Below are positions 1-7,251 of a DNA stretch of 11,875 bases, in pieces (position 1 is the first letter of the stretch; each line of letters starts with the position of its first letter). A program made the position numbers and the translations under genes. Origin of the DNA: Dehalococcoidia bacterium (GTDB lineage: Bacteria; Chloroflexota; Dehalococcoidia; Dehalococcoidales; JAUXAE01). The stretch lies in NCBI GenBank assembly GCA_030665535.1, contig DAOUZU010000019.1:1-11875 (forward strand). The letters run 5' to 3'. A model generated the notes under the pieces. The model searched no databases, was not told the DNA's origin, and worked only from the letters and a program-made list of their open reading frames with translations.

Positions 1-1
1 T

Positions 2-1990
2 ACCCTGGCCGACTACCGCGGAGATGCTGTTCTGGACCTGGATATTACTCCCAACCGTCCGGACTGTCTTTCGGTGTTGGGTATCGCCAGGGAGGCGGCG
101 GCGCTCACCGACCAGAAGTTTAAACCGGCCGATGCCGAATATGAGGAAAAGGGCGCCGATATTGAAAAGCAGATAGCGGTGGAGATTGCCGACACGGAGC
201 TCTGCCCCCGTTACAGCTGCACCCTGATAAAGGGCATCAAGATAGCCGAGTCCCCCCAGTGGCTGAAGCAGAGGCTTATAGCCAGCGGCATGCGCCCCAT
301 AAACAATATCGTGGATATCAGCAACTACGTCATGCTGGAGCACGGCCAGCCGCTGCATGCCTTTGATTACGATAAGCTAAAGGGTAAGAAGATAGTAGTC
401 CGCCGGGCAACCCCCGGGGAGACCATAGTGTCCCTGGAGGGGGTGGAGCGGAAGCTCACCCCGGACACGCTGCTCATTGCTGACGGTGAGCGCTCAGTGG
501 CCATCGCCGGTGTGATGGGCGGCGCCAATAGTGAGGTCAGCCCGGAGACAACGAATATCCTCCTGGAATCGGCCAGTTTCAACGCCGCCAGTATCCACCA
601 CACCAGTCGCAGCCTGAACCTGGTGAGCGAGGCTTCAATGCGCTTTGAGAGGCGCATCGCCCCCGGGCTGACGCTACCGGCGGTAAAAAGGGCCACCCAG
701 CTTATTCTGGAGATAGCCGGCGGCATGGCGGCCAAGGGCATCATAGACGTCTACCCCGGAAAGCAGGCACAACGGAGTATTATCCTTGAGGAGGGCAAAC
801 TACAGGGGTTACTCGGCCTGGACATTAATATGGACCGGGCGGCAAAGGCGCTGACCCTGCTCGGTTTTAAATGGATACCGCAAGCCAGTGACGAAGATGA
901 AGAGATGAATTACCTTGACACCGAGGGGGCGACGGTCTATTCACCCTACTGGCGGACGGATGTAAGCCTGGATGTTGACCTTATTGAAGAAGTAGCCCGC
1001 ATCATCGGCTACGACGAGCTGCCGACGGCCATGCTTGCCCACACCCTGCCGCCCCAGGACATAGCGCCCATCATCGGCCTGAAGCGGAATGTCCGGCAGT
1101 ACCTTACCGGCGCCGGCTTTCAGGAGATTATCAGCTATTCACTGACCAGCCTGGAGGTGCTCAAGCGTCTCTGGCCCGTCTCCGGCTCCCCCAAACCGAT
1201 GCCGCTCAGGATGGCCAACCCGATGACCGTAGACCAGGAATACCTCCGCACCACCCTCCGCGCCGGCCTGCTGGAGGCGGTGGCCGCCAACCGGCGGCAC
1301 GATGAGGGTAGTATCAGGATTTTTGAGCTGGGCCGGGTATACCTACCGCAGCCCGATGCCCTGCCCATTGAGCCGGAGGTGCTGTGCGCCGTGCTGCACG
1401 GCCCAGGACAGGAGAAGAGCTGGTCGGGTGAGGGCAGGCCGTTTGATTTCTTTGACGCCAAGGGATTGGCGGAGGGCCTGCTGGGTAAGCTGGGAGTGGT
1501 CGCCACCTATGCCCCCGGCAGAAACGAGGACTTTCGCGCCGGTAGCCATGCGGCCATCCTGGTGGAGGGCCGCAAGCTGGGCCTGGTCGGCCAGGTTCAT
1601 CCGGCGGTGAGCCAGTCGTTTGATATCTTCGGCCCCGTTTACCTGCTTCAGCTGGACCTAACGGGGCTGCTGCCGCACACGCTCAGCCTGCCGGGATACC
1701 AGGCGGTGCCGCGCTATCCGGCTGTTGTCCGGGATGCGGCCCTGGTAGTGGATAGTGCCGTAAGCCACCACCAACTGGCGGCGGCAATGAGCGGTTTCCC
1801 CCTGGTAAGCGGGGTCTCCCTCTTTGACGTCTACTCCGGCAAGCAGTTGCCGCCGGGCAAGAAGTCGCTGGCCTATCGCCTCACCTTCCGGTCGGCGGAC
1901 CACACCCTGACAGACGACGAGGCCGATAAAGTGCTCAAGCAGATTCTGGAGAAGCTGGCCGCCGAGTTCGGGACGACACTGCGAGCCTGA
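2..1990 (+). CDS. pheT: Phenylalanine--tRNA ligase beta subunit, 5'-truncated by window edge
   Basis: This is the beta chain of the cytoplasmic alpha2-beta2 PheRS, which charges tRNA-Phe and edits mischarged Tyr-tRNA-Phe. The frame is open from base 2; the 662 residues seen lack roughly the first 140-150 of a usual ~800, so most of the N-terminal tRNA-binding OB domain is off-window. In the visible part (residue 1 = base 2), the conserved ITPNRPDCLSVLGIARE stretch comes first. The B3/B4 editing domain follows at about 70-240 with RPINNIVDISNYVMLEHGQP, LHAFDYDKL and GVMGG. The B5 domain is at about 255-342 with WRTD and DLIEEVARIIGYDELP. The catalytic-like core comes next, and the C-terminal FDX-ACB anticodon-binding domain is at about 572-662, starting YPAVVRDAALVVD. 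The stop is TGA. An internal GTG at base 74 is not the true start, because the conserved family sequence continues upstream of it. pheS would be expected upstream. The gene converges on the minus-strand operon. Confidence 0.97.
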   Translation, partial: TLADYRGDAVLDLDITPNRPDCLSVLGIAREAAALTDQKFKPADAEYEEKGADIEKQIAVEIADTELCPRYSCTLIKGIKIAESPQWLKQRLIASGMRPINNIVDISNYVMLEHGQPLHAFDYDKLKGKKIVVRRATPGETIVSLEGVERKLTPDTLLIADGERSVAIAGVMGGANSEVSPETTNILLESASFNAASIHHTSRSLNLVSEASMRFERRIAPGLTLPAVKRATQLILEIAGGMAAKGIIDVYPGKQAQRSIILEEGKLQGLLGLDINMDRAAKALTLLGFKWIPQASDEDEEMNYLDTEGATVYSPYWRTDVSLDVDLIEEVARIIGYDELPTAMLAHTLPPQDIAPIIGLKRNVRQYLTGAGFQEIISYSLTSLEVLKRLWPVSGSPKPMPLRMANPMTVDQEYLRTTLRAGLLEAVAANRRHDEGSIRIFELGRVYLPQPDALPIEPEVLCAVLHGPGQEKSWSGEGRPFDFFDAKGLAEGLLGKLGVVATYAPGRNEDFRAGSHAAILVEGRKLGLVGQVHPAVSQSFDIFGPVYLLQLDLTGLLPHTLSLPGYQAVPRYPAVVRDAALVVDSAVSHHQLAAAMSGFPLVSGVSLFDVYSGKQLPPGKKSLAYRLTFRSADHTLTDDEADKVLKQILEKLAAEFGTTLRA

Positions 1991-2018
1991 TATTCATATT
2001 TCCAACGGGGTGTGTCCG

Positions 2019-2042
2019 GGGGCGAAAGCCCCTTTCTCTTTT
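2019..2042 (+). terminator. Rho-independent terminator after pheT
   Basis: A perfect 5-bp GC stem (GGGGC 2019-2023 / GCCCC 2028-2032) closes a GAAA tetraloop and is followed directly by TTTCTCTTTT (2033-2042). It begins 28 bp after the pheT stop. The T-rich side lies only downstream on the plus strand. On the minus strand the hairpin is preceded by an A-rich run and has no U tract, so it should stop pheT transcription but is a poor terminator for proS. The T tract ends 5 bp from the proS stop codon. Confidence 0.75.
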
Positions 2043-2047
2043 GGCGC

Positions 2048-3745
2048 CTATCCCCTGATAAGCTCTTTAAGCCGTTTGTTTGCTTCCTCAAGCGGCACCA
2101 GTTCGGCCTCTTTCTCCGTTCGCCGTTTTATCTCGACACTGTCATTGGCCACTGTGCGCTTGCTGACGGTTATCCGGAAGGGTATCCCTAAGAGGTCGGC
2201 GTCGTTGAATTTGACCCCCGGAGACTCATTGCGGTCATCGTAGAGCACCTCAAGCCCCGCTGCCTCAAGCAGGCTGTAGAGTTTGTCGGCGGCGCCGGTC
2301 ACCGCCTCATCGGCCATCTGTAGCGGGCAGAGGTAGACCTGGTAGGGGGCGATGGGCAGCGGCCAGACGATGCCCTTGTCATCGTGGTTCTGCTCAATGG
2401 CCGCCGCCAGCAGCCGGCCCAGGCCGATGCCGTAGCTGCCCATGACGATGGGGTGGGAGGCGCCCTCGGCGTCGGTGTAGTTGGCTCCCAGGCGGTCGCT
2501 GATGAAGGTACCCAGCTTGAAGATATGGCCCACCTCTATACCTCGGGTGGCCCGGAGGACGCCGTTGCAGGCGGGACAGGCGTGCCCCGCCGCCGCCAGG
2601 GCGATGTCGGCTAGCATCTCGACCTTGAAGTCGCGGGGATAGTTGACATTCTTCAGATGGTAACCGGCCTTGTTAGCCCCGGCTACGAAGTTGTTGCCCG
2701 TGGTAACGGAGTCGTCGGCGATAATACGAAAGCCGCTTAATCCCACCGGTGAGGCCGATCCGGCGACGACGCCGGCACCGGTAACCTCGGCTTCGGTGGC
2801 CAGGCGCAGCTCGGCGGCCCCCAGCAGGTTCTTTAGCTTGACCTCGTTGACGCCGATGTCACCCCTGATGACGATGAATACGAGCTTGTCGTCGGCCATG
2901 TAGAAAACGGCCTTGAGGGTATGGCTTGGCGGCACTCCCAGGAAGGCGGCCACATCCTCTATGGATTCCTTGCCCGGCGTGGCCACCTCGACCAGCGGCT
3001 GCGGCGGCCCGTCTTCTATCCTCTCCTTCAGGCTGGACGCCTTCTCAACATTGGCGGCGTTGTCGCATTTCTCACAGTAGATTATCTCGTCCTCGCCACT
3101 CTCGGCCACGACCATGAACTCGTGGGACTCCTTGCCGCCGATGGCGCCGCTGTCGGCCTGGATGAGCATGGTGGGCAGCCCGCAGCGGTTGAAAATGTTC
3201 TTGTAGGCGGCCAGCATCTTTTGGTAGCTCTCGTCCAGTCCCTCCTGGTCGGCGTCGAAGCTGTAGAGATCCTTCATGATGAACTCGCGCACTCTGATAA
3301 GCCCTCCGCGGGAGCGCGGCTCGTCGCGGAACTTGGTCTGAATCTGGTAGGGGAGAAGGGGCAGGTCGCGGTAGCTGCGCACGTTGCGGCCCACCAGATC
3401 GGCGATGACCTCCTCGTGGGTGGGCCCCAGGACGAGCGTCCGCTCGCGGCGATCGGTAAGGGTGAAGAGGCCGGTGCCGAAGGCGGCGTCGCGCCCCGTC
3501 TTCTGCCACAACTCCAGCGGCTGGAGGACGGGCATGCTTAGCTCCTGGCCGCCAGCCCTGTCCATCTCGTCGCGGATGATATTCTCAATCTTTTTAAGCG
3601 CCCGCCAGGCCAGCGGCAGGTAGGAGTAGACCCCAGCCGCCAACTGCTGTACCATACCGGCCCGTATCAGCAGCCGGTGGCTTACCGTGTCGGCTTCGGC
3701 CGGTATCTCTCGCTGAGTCTTGCCCAGTAGCTTTGATAGGCGCAT
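2048..3745 (-). CDS. proS: Proline--tRNA ligase, bacterial type with editing insertion
   Basis: This is a class IIa cytoplasmic synthetase that attaches proline to tRNA-Pro. At 565 residues it has the usual length for the bacterial form with an INS editing domain. Motif 1 lies at about 30-80. Motif 2 is at about 138-161, with FRDEPRSRGGLIRVREF followed by MKDLYSF. The INS region spans about 225-400, with SHTLKAV around the conserved Lys278. Motif 3 is at about 435-451 (MGSYGIGLGRLLAAAIEQ), and the C-terminal anticodon-binding domain at about 465-565 contains YDDRNESPGVKFNDADLLGIP. Two CxxC pairs (Cys224/227 and Cys390/393) flank the INS domain and could bind zinc. The ATG start is set by AAGGAG at 3751-3756, five bases upstream. 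A 241-bp gap separates it from ispG, so it may be the last operon gene by read-through or have its own expression signals. The stop is TAG. Confidence 0.98.
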   Translation of the reverse strand: MRLSKLLGKTQREIPAEADTVSHRLLIRAGMVQQLAAGVYSYLPLAWRALKKIENIIRDEMDRAGGQELSMPVLQPLELWQKTGRDAAFGTGLFTLTDRRERTLVLGPTHEEVIADLVGRNVRSYRDLPLLPYQIQTKFRDEPRSRGGLIRVREFIMKDLYSFDADQEGLDESYQKMLAAYKNIFNRCGLPTMLIQADSGAIGGKESHEFMVVAESGEDEIIYCEKCDNAANVEKASSLKERIEDGPPQPLVEVATPGKESIEDVAAFLGVPPSHTLKAVFYMADDKLVFIVIRGDIGVNEVKLKNLLGAAELRLATEAEVTGAGVVAGSASPVGLSGFRIIADDSVTTGNNFVAGANKAGYHLKNVNYPRDFKVEMLADIALAAAGHACPACNGVLRATRGIEVGHIFKLGTFISDRLGANYTDAEGASHPIVMGSYGIGLGRLLAAAIEQNHDDKGIVWPLPIAPYQVYLCPLQMADEAVTGAADKLYSLLEAAGLEVLYDDRNESPGVKFNDADLLGIPFRITVSKRTVANDSVEIKRRTEKEAELVPLEEANKRLKELIRG

Positions 3746-3747
3746 TG

Positions 3748-3807
3748 TTACTCCTTGAGGTTGAATGGCAGGCGCTCTATCTCAAGTGTTATGGGGTAGT
3801 TTTCCAT
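3748..3807 (-). pseudogene. Short ORF before proS, possible HicB-like antitoxin N-terminal remnant
   Basis: Seen: a 19-codon reading frame, MENYPITLEIERLPFNLKE, starts at ATG 3807 with AGAGGT (3815-3820) seven bases upstream. It ends at TAA 3750-3748, which lies between the proS Shine-Dalgarno and the proS ATG. An in-frame ATG at 3834 would give 28 residues. Inference: the stretch NYPITLEIERLP resembles the first beta strand of HicB/UPF0150-type antitoxins, which often begin with a tyrosine, then ITLE-like strands and a charged turn. A normal HicB continues for another 50 or more residues, and nothing of that remains here. No HicA is visible upstream. It may therefore be a decayed fragment, a leader peptide that couples translation to proS, or chance. 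The resemblance is from memory and needs a search. Confidence 0.35.
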
Positions 3808-3881
3808 CTCATTTACCTCTAGGCTTCTGGACATTAAATCACACTGGCCGGTTTTGTTCCAGGCCTTTTATCTGTTATCAA

Positions 3882-3966
3882 CTTCACCCCCTGTGTCCCC
3901 TCTCCAGTCTTGGAGAGGGGGAAGGAGTTTAGTGAAGGGACTACGCCCCTTCAAGCTTCCCCTCTC
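3882..3966. repeat. Cluster of G/C-rich inverted repeats with alternative pairings
   Basis: The ispG-proS gap holds three interlocking inverted repeats. CCCCTCTCCA (3897-3906) pairs perfectly with TGGAGAGGGG (3911-3920) across a 4-base loop. TGAAGGG (3933-3939) pairs with CCCTTCA (3947-3953) across 7 bases. GAGAGGGGGAAG (3913-3924) can instead pair with CTTCCCCTCTC (3956-3966), with one bulged G, enclosing the second hairpin. CTTCAC (3882-3887) and GTGAAG (3932-3937) form a weaker outer pair. No T tract follows on either strand, so these are not standard terminators. The look is that of a dispersed intergenic palindrome, but a role in the proS leader is possible. A weak promoter-like pair, TTGAAG-17-TAAACT on the minus strand, lies inside the second hairpin. 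Confidence 0.6.
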
Positions 3967-3986
3967 GGGTGTCATTTCCCTGTCTT

Positions 3987-5033
3987 CTAAAATCCCTCCA
4001 CCTCTCGCATGAGCACGGAGATGAAATCCTTTTCCTCTACCACGCCTATCTTGCGGCCCTTTCGGAAGAGGACGGCCGTTCCCCGCCCGCAGGCGATGCC
4101 GATGTCAGCCTCCTTGGCCTCGCCGGGGCCGTTGACGGCGCAGCCCATCACGGCCACCGTTATAGCTTTATCAACCCTGGCCAGTTTCGTCTCTACCGCC
4201 TGGGCCAGGCTTACGATGTCCACATCGGCCCGGCTGCAAGCGGGGCAGCTCACCAGCACCGGTCCCCGCTGGCGCAGGTTGAGGCTCTTCAGTATCTCGT
4301 AGGCGGCCACCACCTCTTCCCTGGGGTGGGCGGTGAGGGATACCCTTATCGTATCGCCGATGCCCATATAGAGCAGGTTGCCGATGCCGACGGCGCTGCG
4401 GATAATGCCGGCCCGCGGGGTGCCGGCCTCGGTGATGCCGATGTGCAGAGGGTAGTCTGTCATCCTGGCAATGCGGCGGTAGGCGTCTATGGTAGTGGGC
4501 ACGTCGAAGGCCTTCAGCGATAACTTTATCAGGTCGAAGTCCAGGCTCTCCAGCAGGCGGATTTGCCGCATTGCCGCTTCCACCATCCGCCGGGCGACGC
4601 TGTGCCGGGGATTTAAGTCCCCGGGCAGGCTGCCGGCGTTGACGCCGATACGGATGGGTACGCCCCGCTCTTTGGCCGCCAGAGCCACCTTCTTCACCTT
4701 CTCCGTCTCCCCGATGTTGCCGGGGTTCAGGCGCAGCCCGTCGATGCCGGCCTCAAGGGCCGCTAGGGCCAGCCGGTAGTCGAAGTGGATGTCAGCGATT
4801 AACGGTATGGAGATACCCTTTTTTATGGCCGGCAGGGCGGCGGCGGCTTCGGCGTTGGGTACGGCCACCCGTGCCAGCTCGCAGCCGTAGTCGGCAAGCT
4901 CGTTTATCTGGGCCACCGTGGCGGCCACATCGGCCGTCTTCGTCTTGGTCATGGACTGCACCACGATGGTGGCGCCGCCGCCGACGGTGACATCGCCGAT
5001 GCTGATAGCCTTACTTGTTCTTCGTTTTTTCAT
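3987..5033 (-). CDS. ispG: 4-hydroxy-3-methylbut-2-en-1-yl diphosphate synthase (IspG/GcpE)
   Basis: This cytoplasmic [4Fe-4S] enzyme reductively opens methylerythritol cyclodiphosphate to HMBPP, the penultimate MEP-pathway step. The protein has 348 residues, within the bacterial range. The N-terminal TIM-barrel part carries VQSMTKTKTADVAAT (25-39), LIADIHFDYRLALAALEAG (78-96) and RLNPGNIG (101-108). The C-terminal cluster domain has three cysteine ligands, Cys263 and Cys266 in SCPACSR and Cys298 in MGCAVNGPGE, with Glu305 as the family's fourth ligand. The frame stays open upstream for another 56 codons. I chose ATG 5033 because the family homology starts there and GGAGGA lies seven bases upstream; the upstream extension reads through the 3' end of rseP. 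Its start is 23 bp after the rseP stop. It shares the operon with dxr, another enzyme of the same pathway. The stop is TAG. Confidence 0.97.
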   Translation of the reverse strand: MKKRRTSKAISIGDVTVGGGATIVVQSMTKTKTADVAATVAQINELADYGCELARVAVPNAEAAAALPAIKKGISIPLIADIHFDYRLALAALEAGIDGLRLNPGNIGETEKVKKVALAAKERGVPIRIGVNAGSLPGDLNPRHSVARRMVEAAMRQIRLLESLDFDLIKLSLKAFDVPTTIDAYRRIARMTDYPLHIGITEAGTPRAGIIRSAVGIGNLLYMGIGDTIRVSLTAHPREEVVAAYEILKSLNLRQRGPVLVSCPACSRADVDIVSLAQAVETKLARVDKAITVAVMGCAVNGPGEAKEADIGIACGRGTAVLFRKGRKIGVVEEKDFISVLMREVEGF

Positions 5034-5042
5034 CCGTCTCTC

Positions 5043-5056
5043 CTCCGTATACGGAG
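5043..5056 (-). promoter_or_regulatory. 14-bp palindrome overlapping the ispG ribosome-binding site
   Basis: CTCCGTATACGGAG is a perfect 14-bp palindrome filling the space directly between the rseP stop (TAA 5059-5057) and the ispG Shine-Dalgarno. In the minus-strand RNA it can fold as a 5-bp stem with a UAUA loop. Its 3' arm CGGAG supplies the first part of the GGAGGA ribosome-binding site for ATG 5033, so folding would partly hide that site. It may be a simple translational control hairpin, a DNA-binding palindrome, or coincidence. Confidence 0.4.
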
Positions 5057-6124
5057 TTACGGCCCTAGGCTGTCGCCGCTTATTATGCGGATAATATCCT
5101 GGTAGGTGATGGCCACTATCAAGGCCATCAGCAGGGCAAAGCCAATAAGGTGTACCATGCCCTCCCTCTTGGCCGAGATGCGCTTGCCGCGGCGCACCCA
5201 TTCCAGCAGCACGAACACCATGCGGCCGCCGTCCAAGGCTGGCAATGGCAGGATGTTGAGAATGGCGAAATTGATGCTTAAGAAACCGGCGAACTGGAGC
5301 AGCGGGCCGGGGCCGGCCTGGGCGAACTCGCCGGTGAGCTGGGCGATGGCCACCGGCCCGCCCACCTCCAGGGAACTGGTACCGATAAAGAGGCCGATGA
5401 TGGCGTTCTTAAAGAGGACAAAGGTCTCGCCAAGCTGCTGAATGCCCTGGGGTATGGCCCGCCAGAAGGACTCGCTCTGGGTGACGGTGGTTATATCCGT
5501 CGTCGTCACGGTGACGCCGATAGCCCCTTCCCCCGCCGGCGGCTGCCAGCGGGCAAGGGCCGTTACTTCTTCCGTGGTCTGGTCGCTGTGCTCAATCAGC
5601 ACGTCTATATCCTGGCCCAGCTTCAGCTGAATGCTCCGGCTCAGCTCGCCGGTGTTTCTCACTTCATTACCGTTAATGGCCAGGATGGTATCTCCGGTCT
5701 GGATGCCGGCCATTTGCGCCGGTGAATTAGTCGCCACATCTTCCACCAGCACCTTGCCGAAGCTGACATCGACGGGAATCATAAAGGCTATGGAGAAGAA
5801 GATAACGGGCAGCAGGGCATTGACGATTACGCCGGCGCTTAAGACGATAAGCCTGGTGCCGATGCCCTTGCCGGCCAGTCCGTCCGGTTCTTCGATGTCT
5901 TCCTGGCCGGCTATCTTGACGAAGCCGCCGAGGGGCAGTGCGTTAAGCGAATACAACGTCCGTCCCCGCTTTATGCCCCACAGGCGCGGCGGGTAGCCCA
6001 GGCCGAACTCGTCAACACGGATGCCGAAGGCGCGGGCGCTTATGAAATGGCCCAGCTCGTGGCCGATGATGAGCACGGCAAAGACGGCCACCACGGCGAG
6101 GATAGCCACCAGTACGTCTAGCAA
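5057..6124 (-). CDS. rseP: RseP/RIP-type site-2 zinc metalloprotease
   Basis: This integral-membrane M50 protease cleaves membrane-anchored substrates such as anti-sigma factors or remnant signal peptides. The protein has 355 residues. The first transmembrane segment (about 4-22) runs into the zinc site HELGH (22-26, Glu23 catalytic). FGLGYPPRLWG and NALPLGGFVKI follow. A second hydrophobic segment is at about 92-117 and a single PDZ domain at about 123-200 (VLVEDVATNSPAQMAGIQTGD). The third zinc ligand motif ALDGGR is at 296-301 with Asp298, and a last segment is at about 323-340. One PDZ, rather than the two of E. coli RseP, is typical of Gram-positive-type homologues. The start is TTG at 6124, overlapping the dxr stop by seven bases, with a weak G-rich Shine-Dalgarno; no ATG lies before the first membrane segment. 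The substrate here is unknown. The stop is TAA. Confidence 0.95.
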   Translation of the reverse strand: MLDVLVAILAVVAVFAVLIIGHELGHFISARAFGIRVDEFGLGYPPRLWGIKRGRTLYSLNALPLGGFVKIAGQEDIEEPDGLAGKGIGTRLIVLSAGVIVNALLPVIFFSIAFMIPVDVSFGKVLVEDVATNSPAQMAGIQTGDTILAINGNEVRNTGELSRSIQLKLGQDIDVLIEHSDQTTEEVTALARWQPPAGEGAIGVTVTTTDITTVTQSESFWRAIPQGIQQLGETFVLFKNAIIGLFIGTSSLEVGGPVAIAQLTGEFAQAGPGPLLQFAGFLSINFAILNILPLPALDGGRMVFVLLEWVRRGKRISAKREGMVHLIGFALLMALIVAITYQDIIRIISGDSLGP

Positions 6125-7251
6125 CGGCTGCCCCCCGGCGCCATCTGAAGCACCTGTTGCCGCGCCCAGGCCTCGGCGGCGGTAATCTCAGCAATGGTCG
6201 GCTGTGAGGAGGACTCGTGCTCCTCCAGGGCGCCGGCCACCGTGGCGGCTATATCGGTAAAGCCGATGCGGCCAGTAAGAAACAGCTCCACGGCGGCCTC
6301 ACCGGCACCGGACAGCACCGCCGGATAGGTGCCGCCCTTTCTGCCGGCCTGGACGGCCAGCTTAAGGCAGGGGAAGGCGGCCAGGTCCGGTGGTTCAAAG
6401 TCAAGGTGTGTTAATTCGTCCCAGTTCAGGAGGGGGAGGGCGGCGTTGGCCAGCCGCTCCGGGTAGGCCAGGGCGTACTGGATGGGCAGGCGCATATCGG
6501 GGTGGCTGAGCTGGGCCTTGACGGCGCCGTCGGCGAACTCCACCAGTGAATGGATGATGCTCTGCGGGTGGATGAGGACGCTGATATTATCATAGGCCAT
6601 ATTGAAGAGCCAGTGGGCCTCGATTACCTCCAACCCCTTGTTCATCAAGGTGGCCGAATCAATGGTCACCTTCCTGCCCATCCGCCAGGAGGGGTGGGCC
6701 AGGGCCTGCTGAGGGGTAACCCCGGCCAGCCGGGACGGAGTATAGCCGCGGAAAGGCCCGCCGGAGGCCGTCAGGATAAACCGCTGCGGGGCAGACCTCT
6801 CGCCCTCAAGGCACTGCCAGATGGCGCTGTGTTCGCTGTCCACCGGTATAATACTGGCGCCGCTCTTCTCGGCAGCGGTGGTTATTATCTCTCCGGCCAT
6901 CACCAGGGATTCCTTGTTGGCCAGGGCGATTCGTTTACCGGCCTCTGCCGCCGCAAGGGTGGGGCCGAGGCCAGACCGGCCCGGTGTGGCGATGACGACG
7001 ATATCCGCTTCAGGGTGGGCGGCCATCTCCTCCAGGGAAAGGGCCTGGTAGTCCCCCGGGGGCAGTTTGCGGCAGCAGACAAAGCGCGGCCCGAACTGAG
7101 CCACCTGTTTGGCGAGAAGGGTGGCGTTCTCCCCGGCGGCCAGGCCGATAACCTGAAATCTGTCCGGGAAGCTAGCTATAACCTCAAGCGTTTGGCGGCC
7201 GATAGAGCCGGTGGAGCCTAGGACAACCAGCCGCTTTACTGAACGAACCAT
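6118..7251 (-). CDS. dxr: 1-deoxy-D-xylulose 5-phosphate reductoisomerase
   Basis: This cytoplasmic NADPH- and Mg/Mn-dependent enzyme converts DXP to 2-C-methyl-D-erythritol 4-phosphate, the first committed MEP-pathway step and the target of fosmidomycin. The protein has 377 residues, near the usual 380-400. The NADPH-binding GSTGSIG is at 12-18 and NKESLVMAG at 112-120. The metal ligands are Asp138 and Glu140 in PVDSEHSAIWQ and Glu208 in NKGLEVIEAHWLF. ASGGPFRG (162-169), the flexible loop HPSWRMGRKVTIDSATLMNK (186-205) and IHPQSIIHSLVEF (227-239) complete the active site. ATG 7251 lies inside cdsA, giving a 16-base overlap and no clear Shine-Dalgarno, so translation is probably coupled to cdsA. 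The 3' end overlaps the rseP start by seven bases. The stop is TAG. Confidence 0.98.
   Translation of the reverse strand: MVRSVKRLVVLGSTGSIGRQTLEVIASFPDRFQVIGLAAGENATLLAKQVAQFGPRFVCCRKLPPGDYQALSLEEMAAHPEADIVVIATPGRSGLGPTLAAAEAGKRIALANKESLVMAGEIITTAAEKSGASIIPVDSEHSAIWQCLEGERSAPQRFILTASGGPFRGYTPSRLAGVTPQQALAHPSWRMGRKVTIDSATLMNKGLEVIEAHWLFNMAYDNISVLIHPQSIIHSLVEFADGAVKAQLSHPDMRLPIQYALAYPERLANAALPLLNWDELTHLDFEPPDLAAFPCLKLAVQAGRKGGTYPAVLSGAGEAAVELFLTGRIGFTDIAATVAGALEEHESSSQPTIAEITAAEAWARQQVLQMAPGGSRC

Noticed and set aside
2921..3541. 206-codon open frame on the plus strand opposite proS
   Set aside because: It lies entirely antisense to conserved ProRS codons, has low-complexity Gly/Leu/Val composition and no recognisable family; it is a by-product of GC-rich codon use.
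3746..3986. T-box riboswitch in front of proS
   Set aside because: No recognisable T-box sequence, specifier stem or terminator with a U tract was seen; only the short competing hairpins are present.
5034..5201. N-terminal extension of ispG to 404 residues
   Set aside because: It reads through the 3' end of rseP in a shifted frame; IspG similarity and a good Shine-Dalgarno both point to ATG 5033.
6550..7221. 223-codon open frame on the plus strand opposite dxr
   Set aside because: Antisense to the conserved DXR catalytic region, with no family similarity or ribosome-binding site.
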